A DNA stretch of 64,000 nucleotides from positions 1-64,000 of the forward strand of contig CAMYJT010000007.1 in the NCBI GenBank assembly GCA_947258785.1, given 5' to 3'. The position numbers and the translations under genes were made by a program. The notes beneath the pieces are model-generated. The model was not told where the DNA came from and ran no database searches. It saw nothing but the letters and a program-made list of their open reading frames with translations. The stretch is from an uncultured Gammaproteobacteria bacterium. Lineage in GTDB: Bacteria; Pseudomonadota; Gammaproteobacteria; Arenicellales; JAANXG01. Shown piece after piece: positions 8,272 through 17,729 of this stretch (position 1 is the stretch's first letter; each line of letters starts with the position of its first letter).

Positions 8272-10164
8272 ATGGGTGGAGTTTACGACTCATCAGCGAT
8301 CGAGGTGCTTACGGGTTTGGAGCCGGTACGCAAACGGCCCGGCATGTACACTCAGACCGAACGCCCGAATCATATGGCCCAGGAGGTCATAGACAACAGC
8401 ATCGATGAGGTAATCGCTGGTTACGCGGACACCGTTCAAGTCGTGATACATGATGACGGTTCGGTATCGGTTGCGGATAACGGTCGTGGAATACCCATCG
8501 ATCGGCACCAGGAGGAAGGAGTTTCTGGAGTCGAGGTGATCCTCACGCGCCTGCATGCCGGCGGCAAATTCTCCCATAAAACCTATCGGTTCTCCGGGGG
8601 CCTGCATGGAGTCGGTGTATCCGTGGTAAACGCCCTGTCAAAGCGGTTCGAGGTTTGGGTCCGCCGCGACGGCAGGGAATACTACATGCGATTTACCAAC
8701 GGTCATAAACGCACCGAGCTGAAAGTCGCCGGAAAGGTTGCACGGCGGGTCACCGGCACCGTAATCCGGTTCTGGCCGGATCCTGCATTCTTCGACTCGT
8801 TAAACATCCATGTCGGGCGTTTGAAGCGCCTGTTGCGGGCCAAGGCGGTGTTGTGTCCGGATCTGACCATCAGCTTCCGCGACGAATGCCATCCGGATAA
8901 CGATGAGGATTGGCGCTATGAAGACGGACTGAAGGCTTATCTGAGCCAGGAATTGGGCGATAACGAGCTGATTCCTACTGAGCCTTTCATCGGCCGATTT
9001 CACGGCGAGGACGAACAGGTGGACTGGGCCGTGTTGTGGTCGCCGGATGCCGATGACCAGATTGCCGAGAGTTACGTCAACCTCATTCCCACTGTCCAGG
9101 GCGGTACCCACGTCACCGGGTTCCGTACCGGACTCACGGATGCGATCCGCGAGTTCTGCGAATTTCGCGATTTGCTGCCCCGAGGTATTCGGCTGACTCC
9201 GGAAGACGTGTGGGGCAGGTGCCATTATGTGTTGTCGGTGCGGCTGAAAGACCCGCAATTTACCGGACAGACCAAAGAGCGACTGACTTCCAGGAGTACC
9301 GCGGTGTTTGTTGCCGGCGTTACCAAGGACGCATTCAGTTTGTGGTTGAATCAACACGTGGCGGACGCCGAACGCATCGTGCAGCTGGCGATCGATAGCG
9401 CTCAAGCCCGGTTGCGAGCGGGAAAGCGAGTCGAACGCAAAAAGATCACCACCGGGCCCGCGCTGCCGGGTAAGTTGGCCGATTGCAGCAGTCAGGAGTT
9501 GGAATTGACCGAACTTTTTCTGGTGGAGGGAGACTCTGCGGGCGGGTCCGCGAAGCAGGCTCGTAATCGAGAGTTTCAGGCGATCATGCCCCTGCGGGGA
9601 AAGATACTGAACACCTGGGAAGTCGATTCGGCCGAGGTCTTGGCCTCTCAGGAAGTCCACGACATCGCCGTCGCACTGGGTGTAGACCCCGGTTCCAACA
9701 ACTTGAACGGGCTGCGCTACGGCCGGGTGTGCATACTCGCCGACGCCGATTCCGACGGCGCGCATATCGCAACCCTGCTCTGCGCTCTGTTTGTGCGGCA
9801 TTTCCGTGCCTTGGTGCTTGCCGGGCGGGTCTGTGTCGCCATGCCACCTCTTTACCGAATCGATGTTGGCAAGGAGGTGTTCTACGCGCTGGACGATGAC
9901 GAGAAGAGCGGTGTCTTGGAACTGATCAAGGCCGAGAAGCTGCGCGGTAAAATTAACATACAACGGTTCAAGGGTCTGGGTGAAATGAATCCGCTGCAAC
10001 TGCGTGAAACTGTCATGGAGGCCACGACACGTCGTCTCGTACAGCTGGAAGTGGTCGCCGGCGACACGACGCAGAAAGTGTTGGACATGCTGTTGTCGAA
10101 GCGACGAGCTGCCGATCGCAGGTTGTGGCTGGGAAAGAAGGGCGATCAAGTCGAGGTGACTTGA
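8272..10164 (+). CDS. parE: DNA topoisomerase IV subunit B
   Basis: ATPase subunit of topoisomerase IV, which decatenates daughter chromosomes. Starting at the ATG at 8272 gives 630 residues, the same length as E. coli ParE, and the opening AIEVLTGLEPVRKRPGMYT aligns at the normal place. The frame is open further upstream, but that extension has no family match. The GHKL site (DNSIDE, DNGRGIP, GGLHGVGVSVVNAL) and the TOPRIM motifs (LVEGDSAGGSA, DADSDGAHI) are intact. parC follows 78 bp later, so the two subunits are probably made together. Confidence 0.96.
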   Translation: MGGVYDSSAIEVLTGLEPVRKRPGMYTQTERPNHMAQEVIDNSIDEVIAGYADTVQVVIHDDGSVSVADNGRGIPIDRHQEEGVSGVEVILTRLHAGGKFSHKTYRFSGGLHGVGVSVVNALSKRFEVWVRRDGREYYMRFTNGHKRTELKVAGKVARRVTGTVIRFWPDPAFFDSLNIHVGRLKRLLRAKAVLCPDLTISFRDECHPDNDEDWRYEDGLKAYLSQELGDNELIPTEPFIGRFHGEDEQVDWAVLWSPDADDQIAESYVNLIPTVQGGTHVTGFRTGLTDAIREFCEFRDLLPRGIRLTPEDVWGRCHYVLSVRLKDPQFTGQTKERLTSRSTAVFVAGVTKDAFSLWLNQHVADAERIVQLAIDSAQARLRAGKRVERKKITTGPALPGKLADCSSQELELTELFLVEGDSAGGSAKQARNREFQAIMPLRGKILNTWEVDSAEVLASQEVHDIAVALGVDPGSNNLNGLRYGRVCILADADSDGAHIATLLCALFVRHFRALVLAGRVCVAMPPLYRIDVGKEVFYALDDDEKSGVLELIKAEKLRGKINIQRFKGLGEMNPLQLRETVMEATTRRLVQLEVVAGDTTQKVLDMLLSKRRAADRRLWLGKKGDQVEVT

Positions 10165-10242
10165 GGACAGGCTCCATGCATCAACGATGACCGGATGTGC
10201 GTTGATGGTGACACGAGCAATTATTGTTGACCGGTACTGATC

Positions 10243-12537
10243 ATGGCTAGGAAATCGACTCGCAAGGCTAACCCACAGCAAGGTTCGTTGTTGACGCCGG
10301 TCCTTGCTTCTCCGGTAGACGTCGAACGCCTGCCGTTGGCCATGTTCGCGGAGCGGGCTTATCTGCATTATTCGATGTATGTGATTCTCGACCGGGCGCT
10401 GCCGTTTATCGGCGACGGCCTGAAACCGGTTCAGCGGCGTATTGTTTACGCCATGTCCGAGTTGGGGTTGCACGCCGCCGCGAAGTTCAAAAAATCTGCT
10501 CGCACCGTTGGTGATGTGATTGGAAAATTCCACCCCCATGGTGACGCGGCCTGCTATGAAGCCATGGTATTGATGGCGCAAGCCTTCAGCTATCGTTATC
10601 CGCTCATTGATGGACAGGGTAATTGGGGATCTACGGATGACCCGAAATCCTTTGCGGCCATGCGTTACACCGAATCGAGGCTGACCAGATACGCGCAATC
10701 TCTGCTGTCGGAACTCGATCAAGGCACGGTGAGCTGGATACCGAATTTCGACGGTACCCTGCAGGAACCGCGAGTGCTGCCCGCGCGGCTGCCGAACGTA
10801 TTGTTAAACGGCAGTTCCGGTATAGCCGTGGGTATGGCCACCGATATACCACCACACAACGTTCGGGAAATTGCCGCAGCCTGCGTGCGGCTGTTGGATT
10901 CCCCCCGCACGTCCATCGAAGAACTCTGTACGCAGATCAGTGGTCCGGATTTTCCTACCGAGGCAGAAATCGTGACTGCGCCGCAGGAAATTGTTGAGAT
11001 TTATACCACCGGTGCCGGTTCGATTCGCCAACGTGCGACCTGGGACAAAGAAAACGGCAATGTAATTATTACCGCTTTGCCGTACCAGGTATCGGGCGGC
11101 AAGGTCATGGAGCAAATCGCGACTCAGATGCAGAACAAGAAGCTGCCGATGGTCGTGGATATGAGGGATGAATCAGACCACGAAAATCCCGTGCGTCTGG
11201 TGATCGAACCACGTTCCAATCGCGTCAATACCGATACTCTTATGAGTCATTTATTTGCGACCACGGATCTGGAACGTATCTATCGTGTCAATCTCAACTT
11301 GATCGGATTGGACGGCCGGCCCAAGGTCTACAACTTACGTGAACTGCTTCTGGATTGGTTGAAGTTTCGCACCGAGACCGTTCGGCAGCGGCTGCAGTTT
11401 CGGCTCAACCGGGTGACACGCAGACTGCATGTACTCGATGGTCTGCTCGTCGCCTACCTCAATATCGACGAAGTCATCCGCATTATTCGCCAACAGGACG
11501 AGCCGAAGCCGGTGCTGATGAAGCGGTTTGCGCTGACCGAAGCACAGACCGAGGCGGTCCTGGAACTGAAACTCAGAAATCTGGCGAAACTTGAGGAAAT
11601 CAAGATCCGGGGTGAGCAAGGAGAGCTCAGCAAAGAAAAAGCAATCCTGGACAAGACGTTGAAATCAAAGACGCGGCTGAAGCGCAAGGTACGTGCGGAG
11701 TTGATCGCGGACGCGGAAGAGTTTGGAGATCCCCGGCGCTCGCCGATCAAGGTGCGCCCGGCCGCAACAGTGATGAGCGACAGCGACCTGATTCCGTCCG
11801 AACCGGTCACCGTGGTGCTGTCTAGAAAAGGTTGGGTTCGGGCCGCCAAGGGACATGATCTCGATCCCAATTCGCTGAGCTACAAATCCGGCGACGGGTA
11901 TCTGCATTCAGCCCAGGGGCGGTCCAATCAACTGCTTGTCTGCCTGGATTCCGGGGGACGGACGTATACGCTACCGGCGCATGGACTGCCGTCGGCACGT
12001 AGCCAGGGGGAGCCGCTCAGCAGCGGCCTGAGCCCGCCCGCCGGTGCCACCTTCAGCGGAGTAATGTTAGGTGACGAAGACCTGTGCCACGTATTGGCGA
12101 CCGATATGGGCTACGCTTTTATCGCCCGATTGGGTGATCTCTATACCAAGAACAAAAAGGGTAAGACGACGTTGCGGTTACCGACAGGTGCCCGGGCGCT
12201 GCCACCGCAACCGGTATTCGATGTGGACACAGCACTTGTTGCGGTGGCGACGACAAGCGGGTATTTGTTGGTCTATCCGGTCAAGGAGTTGCCGAAACTG
12301 TCCAAAGGTAAGGGTATAAAAATGCTCGGTATTCCAGGGGCGCGGCTCAAGAGCGGTGACGAGCGGGTGATGGGCTACGTCGTGTTTGCTCCAGGACAAC
12401 ACCTGACCGTGTACGCGGGCCGGCGTCTACTGCGGTTGCGGCCTGCCGATATCGACCGTTATAGAGGTGATCGGGGACGCCGGGGACGGAAGCTCCCGCG
12501 CGGGTTCCAGCAAGTGTGTGGAATGATGGCCGAATGA
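10243..12537 (+). CDS. parC: DNA topoisomerase IV subunit A
   Basis: DNA-cleavage subunit of topoisomerase IV, 764 residues. The catalytic Tyr is Y142 in [13 protein letters not shown], and the winged-helix region and C-terminal beta-pinwheel repeats follow. The N-terminus is about 22 residues longer than in E. coli. In the quinolone-contact helix [11 protein letters not shown], the residue equivalent to E. coli Ser80 is Ala102, while the acidic residue equivalent to Glu84 is kept (E106). The gene converges on fimV with only 18 bp between the stops and no clear terminator. Confidence 0.96.
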   Translation: MARKSTRKANPQQGSLLTPVLASPVDVERLPLAMFAERAYLHYSMYVILDRALPFIGDGLKPVQRRIVYAMSELGLHAAAKFKKSARTVGDVIGKFHPHGDAACYEAMVLMAQAFSYRYPLIDGQGNWGSTDDPKSFAAMRYTESRLTRYAQSLLSELDQGTVSWIPNFDGTLQEPRVLPARLPNVLLNGSSGIAVGMATDIPPHNVREIAAACVRLLDSPRTSIEELCTQISGPDFPTEAEIVTAPQEIVEIYTTGAGSIRQRATWDKENGNVIITALPYQVSGGKVMEQIATQMQNKKLPMVVDMRDESDHENPVRLVIEPRSNRVNTDTLMSHLFATTDLERIYRVNLNLIGLDGRPKVYNLRELLLDWLKFRTETVRQRLQFRLNRVTRRLHVLDGLLVAYLNIDEVIRIIRQQDEPKPVLMKRFALTEAQTEAVLELKLRNLAKLEEIKIRGEQGELSKEKAILDKTLKSKTRLKRKVRAELIADAEEFGDPRRSPIKVRPAATVMSDSDLIPSEPVTVVLSRKGWVRAAKGHDLDPNSLSYKSGDGYLHSAQGRSNQLLVCLDSGGRTYTLPAHGLPSARSQGEPLSSGLSPPAGATFSGVMLGDEDLCHVLATDMGYAFIARLGDLYTKNKKGKTTLRLPTGARALPPQPVFDVDTALVAVATTSGYLLVYPVKELPKLSKGKGIKMLGIPGARLKSGDERVMGYVVFAPGQHLTVYAGRRLLRLRPADIDRYRGDRGRRGRKLPRGFQQVCGMMAE

Positions 12538-12555
12538 GATCGAGGTGGTTATGAC

Positions 12556-14490
12556 TCAGGGTTTAAACTCGACCAGGTTGTCTTCTTCGTCTTGGTCGTC
12601 ATCTGCTATCGCGAAGTAGTCCTCGGAGAATAGCGGCTCGTTGGGGCGTATTTCGATGCCCATTCGGCGGATGTCCTCCCAGATCGCTCCGTCGGGGTCG
12701 ACGATCGCCGAGCGCGTCAACTTGGCCTGTCGAACGAATTCGTCTCCTTCACCCAGAATACGCAATACCCGCAGCAGTTGCATCCGATACTCGATTTTGT
12801 TCGGTTCTTTGTCGGTCAGGCGGAGTAATAGGTTCTTGGCGTCATTGTAATACCCACCGTTGATGTAGCTGTCCAATTCGTCTTGGACACTGGTTTCACT
12901 TACCCGCATTCCAGCCTCTGAATCGCGCAACTCGCCGGTCAGAAACTCGGTGCCCACCGGTAGCGGTTCGATCTCTAAATCCATCGCCGGTTCCGGATTA
13001 TCGGCAGTGCTTGCGTAGTCCGCCGGTGGCGGTGCGGCTAATGTCTCGAAGGACGATTCGTCGATTGCCGATTCCCTCATCGATGCGGCCGGCCGCGAGT
13101 AAGTCCTTTCGCGTACTACGTCATCACGGAGCTCCGACGTTTGCCGGCGCCGTTGGGCCAACAGCCATCCGAGCATGAGGGTGACGACGAGCACCAACAG
13201 TCCCAACAGTATGTTGAGCGGGGAGAGCAGCGTGGTGCCTTTGTTGATCTGCGAAACCGCGCGCTTCATCGACGCGTTTATGTCCGCCAGTTTCTGTTCG
13301 AAGCTGCTGATTTGCTCGTCGCGGTCGGCGAGTTGGTCCTGCAGAGTTGTGATTTGCCGTTCCAAGCGCCGTATCTCCAACAGTTGATCCACCCGTTGGG
13401 TATCGCCTCTGTCCGCTTGCTCGGAGACGGTCGCGGCGCCGGTGTTGGTCTCGGCTTCACCGCTGAGCTGCTCGTCGGGGCCGGGACTGTCCGTTGCCAG
13501 CGCCAGTTTAGCCGTGGGGTCCAGGAGTTGACCCAACTGGGTGCCCGGCACAGGTTCCGGTGTTTCGCCTTCCGACCATGATCGGCTGAATTGGAAGCGT
13601 GGTGCCAGATCAAATTCCAGGTCCGAGCTTATCGACTGTGATATGACTGGGCGGTCGGTGGCGGGTGCGGCGTCAATGGACGGTGCCTCGGCCTCTTGCG
13701 TAGGAACCGGGACCGTGCGCTCTGTCAACCGCTGTGCGGCGGCCTGATCGGGAACGCGGGCCATCACTTTTGGTTCAGGGATGACCAGTTCGACGCCGGT
13801 TTTCAGTGCATTGGCGTTGTTGTCAAAGAACGCATCGGGATTTGCCTGAAACAAACTCCACATCATCTGTGAAATGGTCACCCCGTATTGGCCATGCAAC
13901 CGCCGGGCGATACGCCACAGCGATTGACCTTCGACCACCGGACCGTAAACCCCCGCCTGATCGCTTGGGGTGCGCGGCGGCGCGACGGTCACCGGGCTCG
14001 GGCGTGTGATCGGTATTGGTTGAGGAGGCAATGGAATGGCCCGTGTCCGCGCCAAACGGTCGGGGTATTCAAGCGGGTCAAGCAGTATGGTAAATCCGCG
14101 GACGAGTTGGGCCGAGTCGTACCGTATACTCAGCATGAACGCAAGAAACGGTTCGCTGACCGGATCTTTGGTGGTGATGCGCAGCGTTGCTGAGCGGGCC
14201 GAGCCGGCCAGTACCGCAAACCGGAACTTCTGCAGCGCCGGTGTGAATTCGTAGCCGAAACTTGCAAACGCCGATTCGGGTGCAAGCTGGACCTTGAGTT
14301 GGTCGGCCGCCTTGGCCGACACACCTGTCAACGGGATATCAATCTGGAGGGGTTGGTCCAGATGTGAGCGGACCTGCGGATTCCCGATTACCACCGCAGT
14401 TCCGGTGACCGGCCAGGTCAGGAACAGACACAGCCCAGCCAGCATCGAAAATCGATGACAAATCCAGCGCTCTTGCATCCGTTTCATCAA
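12556..14490 (-). CDS. fimV: FimV-like pilus assembly/polarity protein
   Basis: A 644-residue FimV homologue. In order: a signal peptide (about 1-30), the beta-rich FimV N-terminal domain (VVIGNPQVRSHLDQPLQIDI onward), a periplasmic LysM domain near 185-255, a low-complexity acidic linker, a coiled coil (about 365-415), one membrane span (LLGLLVLVVTLMLGWLLA), and a cytoplasmic C-terminal helical FimV_C-type domain. In Pseudomonas, FimV binds peptidoglycan, localises type IV pilus and type II secretion machinery to the pole, and affects cAMP signalling. No pilus genes are nearby. The promoter is the motif at 14524-14553. Confidence 0.88.
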   Translation of the reverse strand: MMKRMQERWICHRFSMLAGLCLFLTWPVTGTAVVIGNPQVRSHLDQPLQIDIPLTGVSAKAADQLKVQLAPESAFASFGYEFTPALQKFRFAVLAGSARSATLRITTKDPVSEPFLAFMLSIRYDSAQLVRGFTILLDPLEYPDRLARTRAIPLPPQPIPITRPSPVTVAPPRTPSDQAGVYGPVVEGQSLWRIARRLHGQYGVTISQMMWSLFQANPDAFFDNNANALKTGVELVIPEPKVMARVPDQAAAQRLTERTVPVPTQEAEAPSIDAAPATDRPVISQSISSDLEFDLAPRFQFSRSWSEGETPEPVPGTQLGQLLDPTAKLALATDSPGPDEQLSGEAETNTGAATVSEQADRGDTQRVDQLLEIRRLERQITTLQDQLADRDEQISSFEQKLADINASMKRAVSQINKGTTLLSPLNILLGLLVLVVTLMLGWLLAQRRRQTSELRDDVVRERTYSRPAASMRESAIDESSFETLAAPPPADYASTADNPEPAMDLEIEPLPVGTEFLTGELRDSEAGMRVSETSVQDELDSYINGGYYNDAKNLLLRLTDKEPNKIEYRMQLLRVLRILGEGDEFVRQAKLTRSAIVDPDGAIWEDIRRMGIEIRPNEPLFSEDYFAIADDDQDEEDNLVEFKP

Positions 14491-14523
14491 TGTCTGTTAT
14501 CACCCCCGGCTTTGTTTAAGTCT

Positions 14524-14553
14524 AATATACTCTGATAATTTCAGCCAGATCAA
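14524..14553 (-). promoter_or_regulatory. Predicted fimV promoter
   Basis: On the minus strand TTGATC is followed after 18 bp by TATATT, placing a start roughly 25-30 bp before the fimV ATG. The -10 context CAGAGTATATTAGAC is nearly repeated in front of the slp genes (CAGAGTATTATAGAC). Confidence 0.5.
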
Positions 14554-14766
14554 AGAATTGGAAAAGAATTTTCAGGCGATTCGTGATTTCATCCCGGACG
14601 GCCGAATCGGGCCACATCCTATTGAAATATAAATATATACCATTGCCTGGTGGGGTCCGGGTCGTGCCGCGCCCGTTGAGAGCGGTGGTCCTGATCCCGC
14701 GCTGATGAACCGCGCAGGGCGACCACGCGGTAACTGCGGTGGTTTGTGGCAGACCACAGCAAAACG

Positions 14767-15276
14767 CTACAAGCCAATTGTCACACCGACACCGATGTGG
14801 GGGACGAAGCCGCGCGGCGACCGTCGCCGCGGCCACAGGTGCACCTGCCGGGCCGAGATGACGGGCAGCCGGTAGTCGGCGTCACCGATGCGGGTGTGGT
14901 CCAGTCCGCTGAGTTCTCCCACGATGGTGATGTAACGTCCAGAGGCGTAATCGACCGGCTCCAGGTATCCCGGATACCGGGTCAGGAACCGCCCAGTCGC
15001 GCTACGCCGCTCGTCAGGATCGCCGCTGTGGCGCAGTGGATACGACAACACCTCGATGACCGTCATGGTTTTCTCATTGCGGACGGCGATAATTTGTCCG
15101 CCCCATTGAACGATGGTGCCGGAGGGCGCGGACACCCCGGCACTGGCACCTGCGGGAGTAAGCTGGCTGTTCACCGCACTGGTATCGAGCTTAGGGGACG
15201 CGGCGCAAGCGCTCAGTAACATGCCGGCGATGAGACCGGCAATACAATGAGCTGCTACACCCTTGAATTGACACAT
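14767..15276 (-). CDS. Slp-family outer-membrane lipoprotein (second copy)
   Basis: A 169-residue Slp-family lipoprotein. The signal peptide ends in the lipobox LLSAC, which places the lipidated Cys near residue 23, so outer-membrane anchoring is expected. The core GTIVQWGGQIIAVRNEKTMT and the GYLEPVDYASGRYITIVGEL segment match the Slp fold and resemble the upstream copy. The ATG lies 2 bp after the stop of that copy, so the pair is one transcription unit. In E. coli, Slp is a starvation-induced envelope lipoprotein; the role of tandem copies is not known. The frame remains open further upstream, but only as antisense of its neighbour. Confidence 0.85.
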   Translation of the reverse strand: MCQFKGVAAHCIAGLIAGMLLSACAASPKLDTSAVNSQLTPAGASAGVSAPSGTIVQWGGQIIAVRNEKTMTVIEVLSYPLRHSGDPDERRSATGRFLTRYPGYLEPVDYASGRYITIVGELSGLDHTRIGDADYRLPVISARQVHLWPRRRSPRGFVPHIGVGVTIGL

Positions 15277-15278
15277 GT

Positions 15279-15812
15279 TTAATAATGACGATAGCGGTAA
15301 TAGGGGTAGCGGTAGTAAGGCCACCACGGATAGTAAAACGGATCCCAGTAGTATGGAAAGTCGTAGAGAGGCTCGTAGACTGGTGCGGTCTCCCAGAGGT
15401 AATGGGCGGCTACAGCCACTACGGGAAATCGATAGGGATACTCGCCGATAGCGCGAGTTAGGCTGTCGGTCAGCTTGCCAACGACGGTGATGTCCCGACC
15501 GCGTTGGTAAAGCTCCGGTTCCAAGAATCCGGGCACTTTGGCAATGAAGCGTCCGGGCGTCCCACCGGTCGCCAGAGGGCGGCCATTGCGCTCTAGCCGC
15601 CGGGCAACTATCTCGAGCCACGTTTCGGTCTTGCGATTCTCGGTTTCGACGATGGTACCTCCCCAGCGCACCAATGCAGCGGCATAGCGTTCCGGATTCT
15701 GCAGCACCATCGCCACCGTTGGACCGCCCACGGGAGTCCGAATCGGTTCGGGTGCTGTAACGCAGGCCGCGAGTATTGCTGAGCAAGACGACCACAGCCA
15801 GACATGACGCAT
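15279..15812 (-). CDS. Slp-family lipoprotein with aromatic C-terminal tail
   Basis: A 177-residue Slp-family lipoprotein starting at the ATG at 15812, which has an AAGG ribosome site 6 bp upstream and gives a 17-residue signal ending ILAAC. An ATG at 15866 would add 18 residues but has no ribosome site. The core (VRWGGTIVETENRKTETWLE, then GFLEPELYQRGRDITVVGKL) is Slp. The last 32 residues are extraordinary: 13 Tyr, 3 Trp, 2 Phe and several Pro and Arg. Such a tail could bind other envelope components or aromatic or anionic ligands, but this is only inference. Confidence 0.85.
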   Translation of the reverse strand: MRHVWLWSSCSAILAACVTAPEPIRTPVGGPTVAMVLQNPERYAAALVRWGGTIVETENRKTETWLEIVARRLERNGRPLATGGTPGRFIAKVPGFLEPELYQRGRDITVVGKLTDSLTRAIGEYPYRFPVVAVAAHYLWETAPVYEPLYDFPYYWDPFYYPWWPYYRYPYYRYRHY

Positions 15813-15900
15813 GAATGGCCTTAAGCCACGGCGGACGGGGACTCGGTTGCTCGCAGAAACAGCCATGGTTTATGTGCCTGTTTGGCGTTTAACGACGTCT

Positions 15901-15928
15901 ATAATACTCTGAAGAATTGGTATTTAAA
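15901..15928 (-). promoter_or_regulatory. Predicted promoter of the slp pair
   Basis: On the minus strand TTTAAA is followed after 16 bp by TATTAT. The -10 context CAGAGTATTATAGAC and a TTAAAC a few bases later are shared with the fimV promoter, which suggests a common promoter type. Confidence 0.45.
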
Positions 15929-15957
15929 CCCGCGATCGAATTGATAAGGGCTGCTCC

Positions 15958-16305
15958 TTGGGTAAGCTCAAAATACACCCCCGGCAATCGGCCACGCTGG
16001 CGGCCAACGAACCGCTGCACAGGCGGGTCCCCACCCGCGATGAGGATGGACGGTTGCTAAGCGACTTTATGGTCTTGATCCCTGGCCTGAGGGACTGGCC
16101 TAAGCTGCGGTTTGCCCGGTGCGTTGCGGCCATTCAGGCCGCTCTGGGCGAATTCAAGGAAGTGGTGTTTGCCGATTTGAACGTACCGCTCAACCTTTTG
16201 TGGGTCTCGGTAAAGGCAGAGCCGGGAATAATCTCCGAGGTGGTGGGGGCTCTTCAGCTTCGAGTGCCCGAGGCTCGAGTAGTGAGCCCGCACAGGCAAG
16301 TGTAA
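15958..16305 (+). CDS. Conserved hypothetical protein
   Basis: A 115-residue protein that I cannot assign. The most plausible start is a TTG at 15958 (LKIHPRQSATLAANEP), since no ATG is available near the N-terminus. It has protein-like composition: a Pro/Arg-rich opening, LSDFMVLIPGLR, an amphipathic helix, then a beta-rich C-terminal half (VVFADLNVPLNLLWVSVKAE, VPEARVV). No signal peptide, membrane span or metal site is visible. It is convergent with algC, only 7 bp apart, and divergent from the slp pair. The overall pattern recalls small conserved proteins of Gammaproteobacteria, but no function can be given. Confidence 0.6.
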   Translation: MGKLKIHPRQSATLAANEPLHRRVPTRDEDGRLLSDFMVLIPGLRDWPKLRFARCVAAIQAALGEFKEVVFADLNVPLNLLWVSVKAEPGIISEVVGALQLRVPEARVVSPHRQV

Positions 16306-16312
16306 GTTACGG

Positions 16313-17695
16313 TTAGAACGGCATCTCGATTCCGGGCCGTGCTTGTTGGATGAGGTTGCGGAACCGGTGTTGTATGCTTTCCAGGGACGCCTGGGTATCG
16401 CCCTCAAACCGCAGCACTAGTATGGGTGTGGTGTTGGAGGGACGGACCAGACCGAAACCGTCTTCGAAATCAACCCGCAGGCCGTCGATCGTGCTGACGA
16501 CACCGTCTGGAAACTCAGCGTTGTCGACGAGTTCCTGCATGAGTTTGAAGTGTTCTCCTTCCCGCATCTCGATCCTCAGCTCTGGTGTATTAACACTGTC
16601 CGGCAGCTCGGCGAACACGTGTGCGGGAGGGCGCGGGTCTTTCGACAGCAGTTCAATAAGTCGCGCACCTGCATACAACCCGTCGTCAAAACCGTACCAT
16701 CGCTCTTTGAAGAAGAAGTGACCGCTCATTTCTCCGGCCAGGGCGGCATTCTTGCTGTGCCGCAACTTGGCTTTGATGAACGAGTGCCCGGTGCGCCACA
16801 TGGTCGCGGTTCCGTCGGCGGCGGCAATCGCTGCGGGAAGATTTCGGGAGCATTTCACATCGTAAATGATCTCCGCACCGGGTTGACGCGTTAGCACGTC
16901 TCTGGCGTACAAAATCATCTGCCGATCGGGCCAAACGACCTTTCCATCGGCTGTTACCACGCCCAAGCGGTCGCCGTCGCCATCGAAGGCCAGCCCAAGG
17001 TCGGCGTGTTCCGCGTTGACTGTACGTATCAAGTCCGCCAAATTATCAGGCTGGCTCGGATCCGGATGGTGATTGGGAAAATCTCCGTCTACCTCGCAGA
17101 ACAGTTCAATCACCTCGCAGCCCAGGCTGCGAAATAATCTCGGGGCCACCGCGCCGGCGATTCCATTGCCGCAATCGATCACCACCCGCAGGCGGCGCTG
17201 CACGCGGATGTCACCGTTGATGCGCGCCAAGTAGGTGTCGACGACATTGCGCTCGGTGCGCCGACCGGACCCCCGTGACAGGTCTTCGTTCACGATTCGG
17301 TCGCGCAGCCCGGCGATGCGTTCGCCGGACAGGGTGGTGCCGGCAACGACGATCTTGAACCCATTGTAGTTGGGCGGATTATGGCTGCCGGTGACGGCGA
17401 CAGCGGAGCTTGTATCCAGACAGTGACCGGCGAAATACACGACTGGTGTCGGCACCGCGCCGATATCCACGACGTCGCAGCCGGCTGCAAGAATTCCATC
17501 GGTCAAGGCGGCGCCGAGGTACGGTCCGGACTTGCGGCCGTCGCGTCCTATTACGACCGAGGTTTCGCCCTCGTTGCGCGCCTCACTGCCGATGGCTTGA
17601 CCGATCGATCGGGCGTTGTCGGCGGTCAGAGTATCTCCAGCGACACCGCGGATGTCGTAGGCCTTGAAAATCTCTGATGGCGGAGCCTTGTTCAT
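16313..17695 (-). CDS. algC: Phosphomannomutase/phosphoglucomutase
   Basis: A 460-residue alpha-D-phosphohexomutase of the bifunctional PMM/PGM type, interconverting the 1- and 6-phosphates of mannose and glucose for LPS and exopolysaccharide precursors. The ATG at 17695 begins MNKAPPSEIFKAYDIRG, the normal family N-terminus. The catalytic Ser lies in VTGSHNPPNYNG, the Mg loop is DGDGDRLG, and the sugar-binding loop is GEMSGH; all are intact. It follows lpd by 34 bp on the same strand and may be cotranscribed with it. Confidence 0.93.
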   Translation of the reverse strand: MNKAPPSEIFKAYDIRGVAGDTLTADNARSIGQAIGSEARNEGETSVVIGRDGRKSGPYLGAALTDGILAAGCDVVDIGAVPTPVVYFAGHCLDTSSAVAVTGSHNPPNYNGFKIVVAGTTLSGERIAGLRDRIVNEDLSRGSGRRTERNVVDTYLARINGDIRVQRRLRVVIDCGNGIAGAVAPRLFRSLGCEVIELFCEVDGDFPNHHPDPSQPDNLADLIRTVNAEHADLGLAFDGDGDRLGVVTADGKVVWPDRQMILYARDVLTRQPGAEIIYDVKCSRNLPAAIAAADGTATMWRTGHSFIKAKLRHSKNAALAGEMSGHFFFKERWYGFDDGLYAGARLIELLSKDPRPPAHVFAELPDSVNTPELRIEMREGEHFKLMQELVDNAEFPDGVVSTIDGLRVDFEDGFGLVRPSNTTPILVLRFEGDTQASLESIQHRFRNLIQQARPGIEMPF

Positions 17696-17729
17696 GACGT
17701 TGGTTAGCACGCGTCTGCGATTCGAAGGT

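Noticed and set aside
8800-10722. A 640-codon open frame on the minus strand, antisense to parE and the start of parC
   Set aside because: It has no recognisable domain, runs across two well-supported genes, and its amino-acid make-up is what the reverse strand of GC-rich coding DNA gives.
14741-14760. TGTGG/CCACA hairpin after the second slp gene as a terminator
   Set aside because: The stem is only 5 bp and no T-run follows in the correct direction.
14767-15795. Extension of the second Slp gene to 342 codons
   Set aside because: The extra 173 codons are antisense-like Arg/Ser-rich sequence inside the upstream slp gene; the lipoprotein signal begins at the ATG at 15276.
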